Numbered from the stretch's first letter, positions 8,371-17,914 are shown. The stretch is DNA of 64,000 nt from Psychromonas aquimarina ATCC BAA-1526 (GCF_000428725.1 NZ_AUAM01000007.1:1-64000); one strand, 5' to 3'. Notes: a model not told the origin generated them from the sequence alone. A program made the numbers and translations.

Positions 8371-8406
8371 AGTATAGGAAGAATAAAAGCCCTTTACCCC
8401 AAAAAA
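8371..8406 (+). repeat. Copy 2 of the dispersed ~35-bp repeat
   Basis: This matches 675-710 over about 35 bases, with differences mainly in purine positions and the final A-run. It lies 66 nt upstream of the minus-strand binding-protein gene. The intergenic stretch 8305-8821 has no convincing gene; besides this repeat it holds the MITE-like arm at 8681-8716. Confidence 0.5.
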
Positions 8407-8680
8407 TTTATTTGAACAGGATGCTTCATCTCATTATGCTCCGGCTGCGCAGCTACGTTTATTCACAGTAAGAAGGCTTGCCCCCCAGATTTCATAACTC
8501 TTATCAATTTTCCTGCTTGACTAAATGCACAGTGTAACTAAAGAGCCAGCAAGAATGGAAATATACGTTAACAGCACGCAGACAGGATATAAATATGGAA
8601 TATACACAAGGTGGCCGGTTTGGCAGAATAACAAAACATAAAGCCAAGTGAGTTGGTTGATGGATGACTCCCATGGGGGC

Positions 8681-8716
8681 ATATATACCCGTTACCAATC
8701 AAAATGCATTTATCAG
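8681..8716 (+). repeat. Solo arm of the TATATACCCGTTA palindromic element
   Basis: The 8682-8716 sequence (TATATACCCGTTACCAATCA, then AAATGCATTTATCAG) is identical, in reverse complement, to the right arm of the full element at 47932-48200. No opposite arm is found within the next few hundred bases, so this is a decayed or solo end. Confidence 0.65.
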
Positions 8717-8821
8717 GGCAATACTTGCAAGAATACCCTGCTGAATTTTGTTATCGCTTCAATCGAAGAAAAGTGGAAAGAGAAATCCCTCCGCCCTCTT
8801 TGTTTTTGAGGTATAATCCAA

Positions 8822-9613
8822 TCAAGGTTTTCCTCCCAGTAGCGAGCCTAATTTAACGATACCTGAATTTATTGTTAAGTAAAAACGAGTCTGACACAGG
8901 GGGGCTGAACAATTTATTACTTCTTGCGGTTCTAGCAACTTTTTCAATATGGCTATGCGTTTAATGGTTTCTTTATTATTTTTTAACGCGATTACCAGCT
9001 CTTTCTCCATAATTACTTTAACGATTTCAATGTTGGATATGCCCTCATCTTCTGCTAAGTAGAACATTACATCGGGGTCTGTTATTGCAGCATCAGTACG
9101 TCCTTTAGCGAGCTTTCTCAATAGTAATAATTCATTCATTGCCATTTCCACATTCTCAGAGTGTTTTATCGACATATCAAAAACCGCCTTAGGATAGGTA
9201 TAAGTACTCACAAGACCAATCCTATTTTTTTCAAAAAGTTTATCAATACTATCAAACGTTATGTTCCCTTCCGTTCTCTTCATCACGGCGATTTGAGACA
9301 AATCAATTGGTGGTGATGCAGTAAAACCATCATATACCTCTTCAGGCCAAGCCGGAAAATAGCCTACATACCCCTTTTCTTGTGCTTTTGCTTGAGCTCT
9401 TTTCCAGGGATAGAACTCAACAATAAGTCTAATATCAGCTTTCTTTAGAAGCTCCCTTAGCTTTTGAATGGAGTTGCCTTGATGTACCATTTCAGCTCCT
9501 GAATATGGCACCCAGTTTAATGACGTGATTTTCCATGTTTCATTTGCTTCTACCTGTACTAACAGCGTAAACGCAATGATTACCGTTATAATAAAACATT
9601 TTATAGTGACCAT
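8822..9613 (-). CDS. Periplasmic solute-binding protein, divergent SBP_bac_3-like
   Basis: A 263-aa protein with signal peptide (MVTIKCFIITVIIAFTLLVQ, cleavage near VEA-NE). It has the pattern LNWVPYSGAEM, FYPWKRAQAKAQEKGYVGYF, and KGRTDAAITDPDVMFYLAED, typical of the putative polar-amino-acid binding proteins without transporter. A C-terminal CSAPLC pair may form a disulfide. It is more distant from the pair at 6733/7543. It is divergent from the PotD-like gene at 9845. The start codon lies at the end of a long inverted repeat (9611-9652). Confidence 0.75.
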   Translation of the reverse strand: MVTIKCFIITVIIAFTLLVQVEANETWKITSLNWVPYSGAEMVHQGNSIQKLRELLKKADIRLIVEFYPWKRAQAKAQEKGYVGYFPAWPEEVYDGFTASPPIDLSQIAVMKRTEGNITFDSIDKLFEKNRIGLVSTYTYPKAVFDMSIKHSENVEMAMNELLLLRKLAKGRTDAAITDPDVMFYLAEDEGISNIEIVKVIMEKELVIALKNNKETIKRIAILKKLLEPQEVINCSAPLCQTRFYLTINSGIVKLGSLLGGKP

Positions 9614-9652
9614 ACATATATCTCACTATTTTAAAAGTGAGATATAAGTATG
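9611..9652 (-). promoter_or_regulatory. Long hairpin that includes the start codon of the gene at 9613
   Basis: In the minus-strand transcript CATACTTATATCTCACT and AGTGAGATATATGTATG pair at 16 of 17 positions around an 8-nt AU-rich loop; the last three bases of the stem are the AUG start codon, and any Shine-Dalgarno (AGTGAGAT) is also inside the stem. It could be an operator at DNA level or a translation-controlling RNA structure. The pairing is seen directly; the role is inferred. Confidence 0.55.
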
Positions 9653-9844
9653 GTATTACCTATCATTTTTTCAAGGCCACTATTTAATCTTAATCCGGTT
9701 TTTAAATGATATGCGGCTTGCCCTACGGGGGCTCACTCGGGGTAAAAATCACCCCACATTGGCAAGGGAGAAACATGAAGATAGACTAGCTTAATAAATT
9801 TACTATAGTGGTATTACCATCGTTATTAAACATAGGAGGTAACC

Positions 9845-10948
9845 ATGGCAATTCTATCCTCTAATATTAAATTATTATCTATCTGTTTATGCTCTTTTCT
9901 CCTGTTGCCTCTGGCGGCTAATGCTGAACTCACGTTAAGAATGTTAACTTGGGAAGGCTATTCTCCAGAGCCCCAGGTTAAAGTATTTGAACAAGCAATG
10001 ACCGACAAATACGGTGAAAAAGTCAGTCTAAAAATCACCTATATCTCTTCTGCCGACGAGTACTTTACAAATTTAAGGAAAGGCAAAGTAGATATTATTG
10101 TACCCAGCCATAATATTATCCTTGATGAGCGTTATAAGCTGGTTAGCAAGAAACTGTTAATCCCTATTGATTTAAAAAATATCCCCAATTACAGTAAAAT
10201 TATTCCCAGCTTACAAAAGGCTGATTATGCAGTCAAAGACGGCAAGCTTTATTCTGTACCACTAGTGCACGGGCCTTACGGACTTGCTTATAACTCAGAA
10301 AAAGTGTCGCCTCCTGACTCATGGAATGTATTGTGGGATAAGCAATATAAAGGAAAGTACACACTTAGCTCCGACTACACGGAAGTGAATATTTATGTGG
10401 CGGCACTTTCTCTAGGCATAGACAAAAATGATATTGCTAATGTCAAACGCCTAAGCCAGCCGGATGTACAACAGAAGCTCAACCAGTTAGTCGCCAATGC
10501 CAGCCATATGTGGGAAGGTGTCGATGCGGCTGAGGATTTAGAAAATAACCTGCTCGGTGCTGCCTGGGGGTTTTCCTTTCCCGATCTAGCCCAAAAAGGT
10601 CAGCGCTGGGTAATGGCTGAACCAAAAGAAGGGACTACAGGCTGGGTTGACGGACATTCATTAAGCAAAACGCTTAGCAGTAAACCTAAGCTGAAAGAGA
10701 TTGCAGAAGCCTGGATAAATTACAGTATTAGTGACGATTTTCAACTTGATGTTATTGTTCATGGAATCGGCAGTGCGCCAGTTAATACTGCGGTAAAAAA
10801 ACTTATGACGAAAGAAGAAATCGCCGCCTTTCATATGGATGATCCTGATTATTTCAAAAATAACCGTATTCTATGGCCGACACTAGAAGTGCGGCAGAGA
10901 AACTTATTGAACCAGCTATGGGAAAAAGCGTTAAAAGCAAGCAAATAG
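9845..10948 (+). CDS. PotD/PotF-like extracellular solute-binding protein
   Basis: A 367-aa protein with signal peptide ending at LAANA-EL, then LRMLTWEGYSP, the characteristic first strand of spermidine/putrescine-type binding proteins (SBP_bac_8/PF13416). Other family features are VDIIVPSHNI, the YGLAYNSEKV strand, and a C-terminal HGIGSAPVNTAVKKLM segment. Length is typical (PotD 348, PotF 370). No potABC transporter genes accompany it; the next gene on the same strand is a chemoreceptor, so it may present a polyamine-like ligand for chemotaxis. Strong ribosome site AGGAGGTAACC. Confidence 0.82.
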   Translation: MAILSSNIKLLSICLCSFLLLPLAANAELTLRMLTWEGYSPEPQVKVFEQAMTDKYGEKVSLKITYISSADEYFTNLRKGKVDIIVPSHNIILDERYKLVSKKLLIPIDLKNIPNYSKIIPSLQKADYAVKDGKLYSVPLVHGPYGLAYNSEKVSPPDSWNVLWDKQYKGKYTLSSDYTEVNIYVAALSLGIDKNDIANVKRLSQPDVQQKLNQLVANASHMWEGVDAAEDLENNLLGAAWGFSFPDLAQKGQRWVMAEPKEGTTGWVDGHSLSKTLSSKPKLKEIAEAWINYSISDDFQLDVIVHGIGSAPVNTAVKKLMTKEEIAAFHMDDPDYFKNNRILWPTLEVRQRNLLNQLWEKALKASK

Positions 10949-10958
10949 AAAAGACTGG

Positions 10959-10983
10959 GTCAGCCAAGTACAACTTGGCTGAC
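10959..10983 (+). terminator. Hairpin after the PotD-like gene
   Basis: GTCAGCCAAGT and ACTTGGCTGAC form a perfect 11-bp stem with a 3-nt loop, 8 nt after the stop codon. No T-run follows (ACCGCCTTTC), so it may instead stabilise the message end. The remainder of 10984-11298 is AT-rich with no recognisable gene. Confidence 0.55.
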
Positions 10984-11298
10984 ACCGCCTTTCATATCCC
11001 ATCAACATAAAACAGCTACTTTGCGTCTAACGACTCATTTCTTAACAGACCATTGCCTGCACACAAAACACAACTACAGACAGCAAATAAAAATCACACA
11101 CAGAGCATTTCCATTCATCTTCTCTCCTCATATTTGCTCAATAAACATACACACAAGGCAGACCATTACTGACCTCCATCTTGTTTTTATGTTTAATTTA
11201 CAATTCTTATAAAATAGTTGAAGCTCATCACTGAGCTTATTGTGAAAATATTATAAAACACAAAACACATTAGCATTGAGATACAGGGAAAATTAATC

Positions 11299-13206
11299 AT
11301 GAAATCACTCGGATTTAAAAAAACAATAATTATCTCCATCATCGCATTAGTGACACTGTGTTTATTAACCTCCAACTGGATTGCATATGTCAATCTCAGG
11401 GACAACACTATTGAGAATGTTAGAGAACACTCAAAAACGATTGTTAATTTTGAAGCAGGTAGAATTGAAACATGGTTTCAAAGTAAAGTTACTGTTATAG
11501 ACTCCCTGGCCGAGCGTTACCAGGGCCGAACATATAATACTGATTATGTAGAAATTGCTCGATTGTCCAAAAGTATTGGTGAAATCAGCGCGGTCTATTT
11601 TGGTCTTAAAGACGGCAGTATGCATGGAACAGCAGCGGGAGATATCTGGACAAACGGTGTTGCGGATCCTGATAAATATGATCCGCGCACTCGTCCCTGG
11701 TACCAGATGGCAAAAGCAGCAGATACGCCGATTGTTACCGATGCTTATATAGACTCTGTAACTAAACAGCCGGTTGTCTCTGTAGCAAAAAGCTTCGGTG
11801 AGGGGGTCGCACTAGCAGATGTGTCATTATCAATTTTATCGCAGACTGTAAAAAATATTGATTTTCCAGGTGCTGCAGCTGTCATTACCGACGGAGCAGG
11901 AAAATCATTAGCTTCCAACTCAAGCGCACTGAAGGTAGGCACTAAACTGACAGATATCGGTATGATCGATATACAGAATGCAATGATCTCCCAGGACGAA
12001 AGCTCAATAGCCTACGCAATTAACGGCGTTGAAAAACTTGCATTCACTAAAGCAATACCATTGATTAACGGCAAGAAGTGGTACTTGGTTATCGGAATTA
12101 ATAAATCCATTGCTTATGCGGAAGTTGACCAGGCGTTAACGGATGCAGTTATCGCCTCCCTGGTTATGCTGGTCATTGCGGCAGCTCTTGTTATTGCCGT
12201 CTTAAATATTCTGTATCGTCCAATACTTACACTGAAAGCAATGATAGTGGATTTATCCAAAGGCCACGGCGATCTCACTCGTCGGCTGCCTGTGACCAGC
12301 AATGATGACTTGGGGCAGATATCAGAAGGTATAAACCGCTTTATCGAGAATCTGCAGTCTTTGATGCAGGAAGTCTCGCAGACCTCAGGGGACATCTCCA
12401 GCAGTGTTGATCAGCTTAAGCAGCAGACAGATGCAAATAACCAGGTATTAACAGCTCACTCAATGGAAACAGAACAGGTTGTTTCTGCTATTGAGGAGAT
12501 GAGTGCTACCGCAAGCGATGTCGCCGGTAATGCCTCTGAAGCATCCCGATATACTCACGATACCAACTCACAGGTGAGCGACTCGCGTAATGTTGTTACG
12601 GAAGCAACAACTACAGTATCTCAACTCGCAGATGATGTTGAGAATACAGCTGTCAGTATTGAAGATATCGGCAAAGATTCTCAAGAGATCACCAGTGTAC
12701 TCAATGTGATTGGTTCAATTGCAGAACAGACCAATCTACTGGCATTAAATGCCGCCATAGAAGCGGCCCGGGCTGGAGAGCAGGGACGAGGGTTTGCAGT
12801 CGTTGCCGATGAAGTAAGAGCGCTGGCCGCCAGAACACAGAGCAGCACGGCAGAAATTGAACAAACACTGAATAAACTGCTTAGCGGTTCAAAAACGGCA
12901 ATTGATGCCATGAATGCCACAAAATCAACCTGTGAGAGAACCACTCAAAACACTTCACTGGTAGCAGCAGATCTGGATAATATTGCGATTTCAGTCACTA
13001 ATATTAACGATTTAAATACCTTGATTGCCACAGCCGCAGAACAGCAGAGTTCTGTTGCTGAAGATATTACCCGTAATATGAGCGCAATTCGAGATATTGT
13101 CGGTGAATTAACCATTAACGGACAGTCTACCGCCACCGAGACTATTAACCTTTCAGCTGCTAACAGCCAGCTAAAATCAGTGGTTAGTAAATTTAAACTG
13201 CATTAA
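11299..13206 (+). CDS. Methyl-accepting chemotaxis protein with dCache sensor
   Basis: A 635-aa chemoreceptor. The first membrane helix is at about 10-30 ([20 protein letters not shown]), a periplasmic dCache_1-type domain follows (with [12 protein letters not shown] and the [17 protein letters not shown] strand), then a second membrane helix near 275-300, a HAMP domain ([20 protein letters not shown]) and the MCP signalling domain with hairpin tip [20 protein letters not shown] at about 475-494. No C-terminal CheR/CheB pentapeptide is seen. It signals to CheA/CheW. It lies 350 nt downstream of the PotD-like gene, suggesting a shared ligand. Confidence 0.93.
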   Translation: MKSLGFKKTIIISIIALVTLCLLTSNWIAYVNLRDNTIENVREHSKTIVNFEAGRIETWFQSKVTVIDSLAERYQGRTYNTDYVEIARLSKSIGEISAVYFGLKDGSMHGTAAGDIWTNGVADPDKYDPRTRPWYQMAKAADTPIVTDAYIDSVTKQPVVSVAKSFGEGVALADVSLSILSQTVKNIDFPGAAAVITDGAGKSLASNSSALKVGTKLTDIGMIDIQNAMISQDESSIAYAINGVEKLAFTKAIPLINGKKWYLVIGINKSIAYAEVDQALTDAVIASLVMLVIAAALVIAVLNILYRPILTLKAMIVDLSKGHGDLTRRLPVTSNDDLGQISEGINRFIENLQSLMQEVSQTSGDISSSVDQLKQQTDANNQVLTAHSMETEQVVSAIEEMSATASDVAGNASEASRYTHDTNSQVSDSRNVVTEATTTVSQLADDVENTAVSIEDIGKDSQEITSVLNVIGSIAEQTNLLALNAAIEAARAGEQGRGFAVVADEVRALAARTQSSTAEIEQTLNKLLSGSKTAIDAMNATKSTCERTTQNTSLVAADLDNIAISVTNINDLNTLIATAAEQQSSVAEDITRNMSAIRDIVGELTINGQSTATETINLSAANSQLKSVVSKFKLH

Positions 13207-13223
13207 TCAAAAACATGGAATCA

Positions 13224-13261
13224 GGTTTTGTCTTTTGCTCTTTTGAGCACAGGACAAGACC
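13224..13261 (+). terminator. Hairpin after the chemoreceptor gene
   Basis: GGTTTTGTC pairs with GACAAGACC and an inner GCTC pairs with GAGC around TTTT, separated by an internal mismatch. No T-run follows directly. The rest of 13262-13572 shows no gene; it ends in a strong ribosome site for the next one. Confidence 0.4.
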
Positions 13262-13572
13262 GGATAACCAGTATCTCTTTCTTTCCTCCGGCGGCCAAGC
13301 ATCACAACACTCTTATCATATCTATTAATAAATATTTCTCTTTTAAGCAGCATTGCCTCTCCCGTTATATATAAACAGCCTCATCAGGATGCAAAATTAA
13401 ACCTTTTTAATCTGATGCATCAGCCACAAGTTGTCAGCTTTTTTTACACTTTGAATTAATGTCATAAGAAAATTGATTTAAAGTTCTTTAAAAACAACAA
13501 CATAACGTTGTGGAATAAAAAATGCAATAGATAGTCATAAGTATGTGTTTTTTTTAGAGAAAGGAGGCAAAA

Positions 13573-14055
13573 ATGAAAAAAATTATTTTAGCAGCCGTAC
13601 TTGCAGCGGCATCCCTTAATCTGCAGGCAGTCCCTCTTTTTGTAGGCTCTTATCAAGTTAACGACGGTCCTTGGTGGACTACCAATCCGGATGTCTACTC
13701 AGCAACTGAAGCTGCGGCACTTATTTTTGGAGGATCTGATACTGATTACTTTATCTCTATCATTGACTCACTTGATTATACCACTATCACTCATACCGGC
13801 TGGTATGACGGCTGGGGTGAACATTCAGGCATGGAGTTTGATGAAAACTACTCTCTCGATGTCGGCAATGACGGCTATCAATTTCCGAGTGCTACAAATA
13901 GTGCACGTTCTGCCTATGTTCATGATGGATTAAATGACAGTTTTGTAAACTACGTTTGGACTTCTGATGTGAATGTGCCGGAGCCTGCAGGCATTGCACT
14001 ACTTGGTCTAGGTTTGCTGGGAGTTGGGTTTTCAATAAGAAAAAGAAAAGCATAA
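13573..14055 (+). CDS. Short PEP-CTERM secreted protein
   Basis: A 160-aa protein with signal peptide (MKKIILAAVLAAASLNLQAV), a mature region rich in Asp, Tyr, Trp and Ser without a recognised domain, and a textbook PEP-CTERM tail: VPEPAGIALLGLGLLGVGF then RKRK (residues 135-160). PEP-CTERM proteins are processed by an exosortase (EpsH family) and are associated with exopolysaccharide production. Neither exosortase nor EPS genes are in this window, so the partner must be elsewhere. The DYFISIIDSLDYTT region resembles PEP-CTERM proteins of unknown role. Ribosome site AAAGGAGG. Confidence 0.85.
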   Translation: MKKIILAAVLAAASLNLQAVPLFVGSYQVNDGPWWTTNPDVYSATEAAALIFGGSDTDYFISIIDSLDYTTITHTGWYDGWGEHSGMEFDENYSLDVGNDGYQFPSATNSARSAYVHDGLNDSFVNYVWTSDVNVPEPAGIALLGLGLLGVGFSIRKRKA

Positions 14056-14097
14056 ATAACAACTTTTATGCTTAGCAAAAGCCTCTGTTCAATAAAT

Positions 14098-14130
14098 ATC
14101 CCTAACCCTGTTTAAGGTTAGGGATTTTTT
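14098..14130 (+). terminator. Rho-independent terminator of the PEP-CTERM gene
   Basis: ATCCCTAACC and GGTTAGGGAT form a perfect 10-bp stem with an 8-nt loop, followed by TTTTTG. Confidence 0.9.
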
Positions 14131-14152
14131 GCTTCATAAAAAGACTACTGGT

Positions 14153-14181
14153 TTGACTATATATAGCGGCAAGATTATATG
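14153..14181 (+). promoter_or_regulatory. Possible sigma-70 promoter
   Basis: TTGACT at 14153-14158 and TATATG at 14176-14181 are separated by 17 bp. It lies just after the terminator and about 265 nt before the DUF2007 gene, which would give a long leader. Nothing else was seen in 14182-14444. Confidence 0.4.
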
Positions 14182-14444
14182 CTGTCGATTTGTTTTACAA
14201 AGAAATAGGATAAATATACATAGCGCCCCCTCTCGCCTGCACTAGCACAAAAATATTTCAATAAACCTAAAGTTCATAAGAATTTAATCAGCGGCCTCAG
14301 TTACATTTGTCGATTCACGATTCTGCTATAAATATTCACAATCTATTGAGTGGATTTAGTATTCTTATTATTGTATTGCTTACATGTAAGCAGGAAATTG
14401 TGTCTCTGCAGCGCGTATCAGCGGCTGCGTTTCAGGAGAGAATC

Positions 14445-14846
14445 ATGAGTAAATCAGTAGTTGCGGCAAAGTTTTCATTTCCTCTTGATGCAAACATTGC
14501 AAAAGCAAATTTAGAGAGTGCCGGCATTCCTTCATTCATTGCTGATGAGCACACTGTAAACATGCAGTGGTTATATTCAGATGCAATGGGGGGAGTGAGA
14601 TTATTTGTCCCTGAAGAATATCTGCAGGACGCAAGAAAAATTCTAAGTGAAGACTTTTCTGCTGCTGTTGATTCTCTATGTCACTCTCAACCAGAAAGCT
14701 GCCCTCATTGTGGTTCTCAAAACGTAGAGCCCCATACCAAAGGGAAAAGACCGGCATTTTTAATTTTTATCCTTGCCGGGTTTCCATTGTTTTTTTATCA
14801 GCATGGACTTAAGTGTTCGCAGTGCGGGTACTTCTGGAAAACATAA
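14445..14846 (+). CDS. DUF2007-type protein with C-terminal zinc ribbon
   Basis: From the ATG at 14445 (after AGGAGAG) the product has 133 residues. The N-terminal part, FSFPLDANIAKANLESAGIP to GGVRLFVPEEYLQDARKIL, matches the DUF2007 signal-transducing domain (PF09413), a ferredoxin-like fold. After it come two Cys pairs, CPHCGS and CSQCGY, flanking a hydrophobic stretch (FLIFILAGFPLFFY): a split zinc ribbon with a possible membrane hairpin. An upstream in-frame ATG at 14307 would add 46 residues with no family similarity. Function unknown. Confidence 0.75.
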   Translation: MSKSVVAAKFSFPLDANIAKANLESAGIPSFIADEHTVNMQWLYSDAMGGVRLFVPEEYLQDARKILSEDFSAAVDSLCHSQPESCPHCGSQNVEPHTKGKRPAFLIFILAGFPLFFYQHGLKCSQCGYFWKT

Positions 14847-14975
14847 AAACGCCAATGAGGCCCTATCTCAGTGCATTACACATAGTCAAATCACCCCATT
14901 CTCCCGAAAGAATAAGATACACAAAATCACTCTTATCAATACAAAAGTATTATCAAATGACTCAGCCTAAAGGCT

Positions 14976-16229
14976 TTACCCCTGCAGACTGCGGATATCC
15001 GCTCCGGTTGGTCTTTGATACACTTTTAAGCCGAACGTAGGCAGAACAGCAAAGATATGATCGAAAATATCGGCCTGAATATCTTCATAAAATGCCCAGC
15101 GCGTATCATTGGCAAAGATATAAATCTCAATCGGCACGCCTGACTCTGTCGGCGCTAACTGACGCACCATTAATGTCATCTCTTTATGGAGCTTATCGTG
15201 CTGACGCAGATACTCCAGCATATAAGCTCTAAACGTGCCGATATTAGTAAGGTTACGGCTGTTAACCAGCATATCAGCGTCGCTCACCTGCGCATTAAAC
15301 AGATCGATTTCCTGTGACTTTTCAGCAAAATAAGCTTTAAGGTAATTGATCTTGCTTAAGCGCTCTTGATCCTCTGCAGTTAAAAAACCTATTGTTTGAA
15401 TATCAATCTGTACCGAGCGTTTAATACGGCGCCCGCCTGATTCCGACATGCCCCGCCAGTTTTTAAAGGCATCTGACACTAATGCGTATGCGGGGATCAT
15501 GGTAATGGTTTTATCCCAGTTCCGCACCTTAACCGTAGTCAACGACACCTCTTCCACGGTGCCGTCTGCACCGTATTTATCCATCTGAATCCAGTCATCC
15601 GTGCTCACCATGCGGTTTGCAGCTAGTTGAATACCAGCCACAAAACCAAGGATCGTGTCTCTAAATACCAGCATAACCAAACCGGTCGCGACACCCAAAC
15701 CACTCAGGAAATACACAGGAGACTGATCGGCAAGTACTGAAATCGAGATAATGATAGCGACAAAGAACATAAACAGCTTAAACAACTGTACGAAGCTCTT
15801 AATCGGCAGACGGCGGCTTACCAGGTTGACATCAGCAATTTCATTGGCGGCATCAAGCGCGCTGTATACTGCTCGCACAAACAGAACAATAATACTCACA
15901 TCCAGCACGCGATCCGCCAGGCTGCTGGTTAACGGGTGCTCTGTTAATGCTAAAGGAACAAGGATGTTGAGAATCAAAGCCGGCACTAACTTAGCAAACT
16001 TCTCCAGCACCCGATAGCGCATAAATATGTCGTCCCAGGTCACTTTAGAACGCAGGATAACAATATTCATGGTGCTGACCACACCGCGTTTAACCAGATA
16101 ATGACCGATAAAAGCAACGATAAAACAAGCCAAAACCATTACACTGGTCGACACACCATCGGCAGGCTGACTGTCAATACCGACACCAGCCAGCCATTGT
16201 GAAATAAATGCGCGTAATTCTTGATCCAA
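14976..16229 (-). CDS. ybdG: Mechanosensitive ion channel, YbdG type
   Basis: A 417-aa inner-membrane MscS-superfamily channel. Several N-terminal membrane helices are followed by the pore-lining helix region (LSGLGVATGLVMLVFRDTIL), the beta domain with QMDKYGADGTVEEVSLTTVK and VRNWDKTITMIPAYALVSDA, and KNWRGMSESGGRRIKRS, all nearly identical to E. coli YbdG (415 aa). It protects against mild hypo-osmotic shock by releasing solutes. The C-terminal cytoplasmic cage also matches (ADIFDHIFAVLPTFGLKVYQ). It is transcribed alone, divergent from the aminopeptidase gene. Confidence 0.93.
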   Translation of the reverse strand: MDQELRAFISQWLAGVGIDSQPADGVSTSVMVLACFIVAFIGHYLVKRGVVSTMNIVILRSKVTWDDIFMRYRVLEKFAKLVPALILNILVPLALTEHPLTSSLADRVLDVSIIVLFVRAVYSALDAANEIADVNLVSRRLPIKSFVQLFKLFMFFVAIIISISVLADQSPVYFLSGLGVATGLVMLVFRDTILGFVAGIQLAANRMVSTDDWIQMDKYGADGTVEEVSLTTVKVRNWDKTITMIPAYALVSDAFKNWRGMSESGGRRIKRSVQIDIQTIGFLTAEDQERLSKINYLKAYFAEKSQEIDLFNAQVSDADMLVNSRNLTNIGTFRAYMLEYLRQHDKLHKEMTLMVRQLAPTESGVPIEIYIFANDTRWAFYEDIQADIFDHIFAVLPTFGLKVYQRPTGADIRSLQG

Positions 16230-16540
16230 AATATTTATCTCCAGATATTCAAAACGGATTTAATGCCGGGCTCGGCTTTAAAAGCTAGTCATTCGCTAAC
16301 CATATATTGTTATCATAAAACAAATCAAGATAAGAACATGTTATTAGAAGATGTTTATCATCTGTGTCTATTGCAGAACAAGTGAACATGACAAAGGTCC
16401 CTGGATAATGGATATCCCGAACTATTTACCTGGATAATTACTGCGGCTGGCTATTTGATTAATTGAGATCGCGAGCTGTCACTGCATGATTTTCCCGCAT
16501 CCCTATTGCTGTTAATATAGGTGCATAACTAGGAGATAAA

Positions 16541-17833
16541 ATGAATAACAAAGCAAACATATTAGCCAAAGATCTGATCACTTTTATAGACAGCAGCCCA
16601 GTGTCATACTTTGCAGCATCCAATATTATCAAAGAGCTGGAAAACAGTGGCTACCGCAGCCTTAATGAAGGTGATAAGTGGAAGCTTGAGGCAGGTCAGA
16701 AATATTACCTGCAGAGAAACAACAGCGCTGTTATCGCTTTTCAGCTCGGCAGTGAAAAACCATGGCAGAGCGGATTTAATATCGCCGGTGCGCATACCGA
16801 CAGCCCGCATTTAAAACTTAAAAACGAGTCTCTGACTAAATCAGCGGGATGCTTAAAGGTCAGTGTTGAAACTTACGGTGGCGGCATTAACAGTACCTGG
16901 CTTGACAGGGATCTCTCCTTAGCCGGCCGGATCTCAATTAACACAGAAAACGGGGTACAGAACCGCTTAGTTGACTTTAAAAGAGCGGTCGGTTTTATAC
17001 CCAATCTGGCTATTCACCTTAACCGAGAAGCAAACGCCGGTTTTGAATACAACAAACAGACCCACCTGCCGGTTATCCTTTTCGGCAGCGATAAAGAGAT
17101 AGACGAAAAAAACTATTTAAAAGAGCTTGTCGCAGTGGAAGCCGGTGTAAATGCTGACTCTATACTGGAAATGGATCTGTTTTTCTATGATACCCAGAAA
17201 GGCGCAGTTATCGGCCTGGATCAGGATATGATCGCCGTCGGCCGTTTGGATAATCTGGCCATGTGCCACTGTATTTATAAAAGTCTGACCGCAGCAGATA
17301 ATCCGCAGCAGACCAATATCGGCGTATTTTTTGACAATGAAGAGATCGGCAGCCGAACCATGATGGGCGCAGATTCAAACTTCTTAAACTCATTATTAGA
17401 GCGCATAATTTTCGCGCTGGGCGGCGACTTAGAAGACAGCCTAAGAGCAAAACATCACAGCTTCTTAATAAGTGCAGACGGTGCACACGCCCTGCATCCT
17501 AACTTTACCGACAAACATGATAAATCCTATGCACCGCTGCTGAACCAGGGACCGGTTATTAAAATGAGCGCTAACTTCAGATATGCCACAACAGCAGAAA
17601 CTGCCGGCCGGTTTATTAACTTATGTAATAAAGCAGATGTGCCCTACCAGAAAATGGCCAACCGCTCAGATCTACCGTCGGGCAGTACTATAGGACCAAC
17701 ATCCTCTGCATCTCTAGGCATAAATACGATTGATGTCGGTAACCCTATGTTTGCCATGCACAGTATTCGTGAAAGTCAGGGCACCTTGGATCACTACTAC
17801 ATGACCAAAGTTATCAGCGAGTTTTATAAGTAA
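16541..17833 (+). CDS. apeB: M18-family aminopeptidase
   Basis: A 430-aa cytoplasmic metallopeptidase. Metal ligands expected for the family are visible: His in AGAHTDSPHL, Asp in VGRLDNLAMC, Glu pair in FFDNEEIGS, Asp in SADGAHALHP and a C-terminal His in AMHSIRESQG. M18 enzymes release N-terminal Asp/Glu or hydrophobic residues and form dodecamers. Full length for the family; ribosome site AGGAGAT. The divergent intergenic stretch 16230-16540 presumably holds promoters for both genes; I could not single out a clear one. Confidence 0.92.
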   Translation: MNNKANILAKDLITFIDSSPVSYFAASNIIKELENSGYRSLNEGDKWKLEAGQKYYLQRNNSAVIAFQLGSEKPWQSGFNIAGAHTDSPHLKLKNESLTKSAGCLKVSVETYGGGINSTWLDRDLSLAGRISINTENGVQNRLVDFKRAVGFIPNLAIHLNREANAGFEYNKQTHLPVILFGSDKEIDEKNYLKELVAVEAGVNADSILEMDLFFYDTQKGAVIGLDQDMIAVGRLDNLAMCHCIYKSLTAADNPQQTNIGVFFDNEEIGSRTMMGADSNFLNSLLERIIFALGGDLEDSLRAKHHSFLISADGAHALHPNFTDKHDKSYAPLLNQGPVIKMSANFRYATTAETAGRFINLCNKADVPYQKMANRSDLPSGSTIGPTSSASLGINTIDVGNPMFAMHSIRESQGTLDHYYMTKVISEFYK

Positions 17834-17838
17834 TATAA

Positions 17839-17869
17839 AAGCGCGGACTTAAACAAACAGTTCGCGCTT
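17839..17869 (+). terminator. Hairpin after the aminopeptidase gene
   Basis: AAGCGCGGACT and AGTTCGCGCTT form an 11-bp stem (one G-U pair) with a 9-nt loop, directly after the stop codon. The following T content is low, so efficiency is uncertain. Confidence 0.6.
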
Positions 17870-17914
17870 CCTGTGCATGGTTTAAGTAATAAGAAGTTAT
17901 TTTCTAATAATGAA

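Noticed and set aside
9715-9775. GCGGCTTGCCCTACGGG segment shared with the MITE interior (about 48056)
   Set aside because: Only about 17 bases agree, with no terminal arms nearby; could be chance or a generic hairpin, too weak to call a copy.
11021-11212. 63-codon frame rich in His/Thr between PotD-like and chemoreceptor genes
   Set aside because: Follows from A/C-rich intergenic DNA; no start signal and no conserved pattern.
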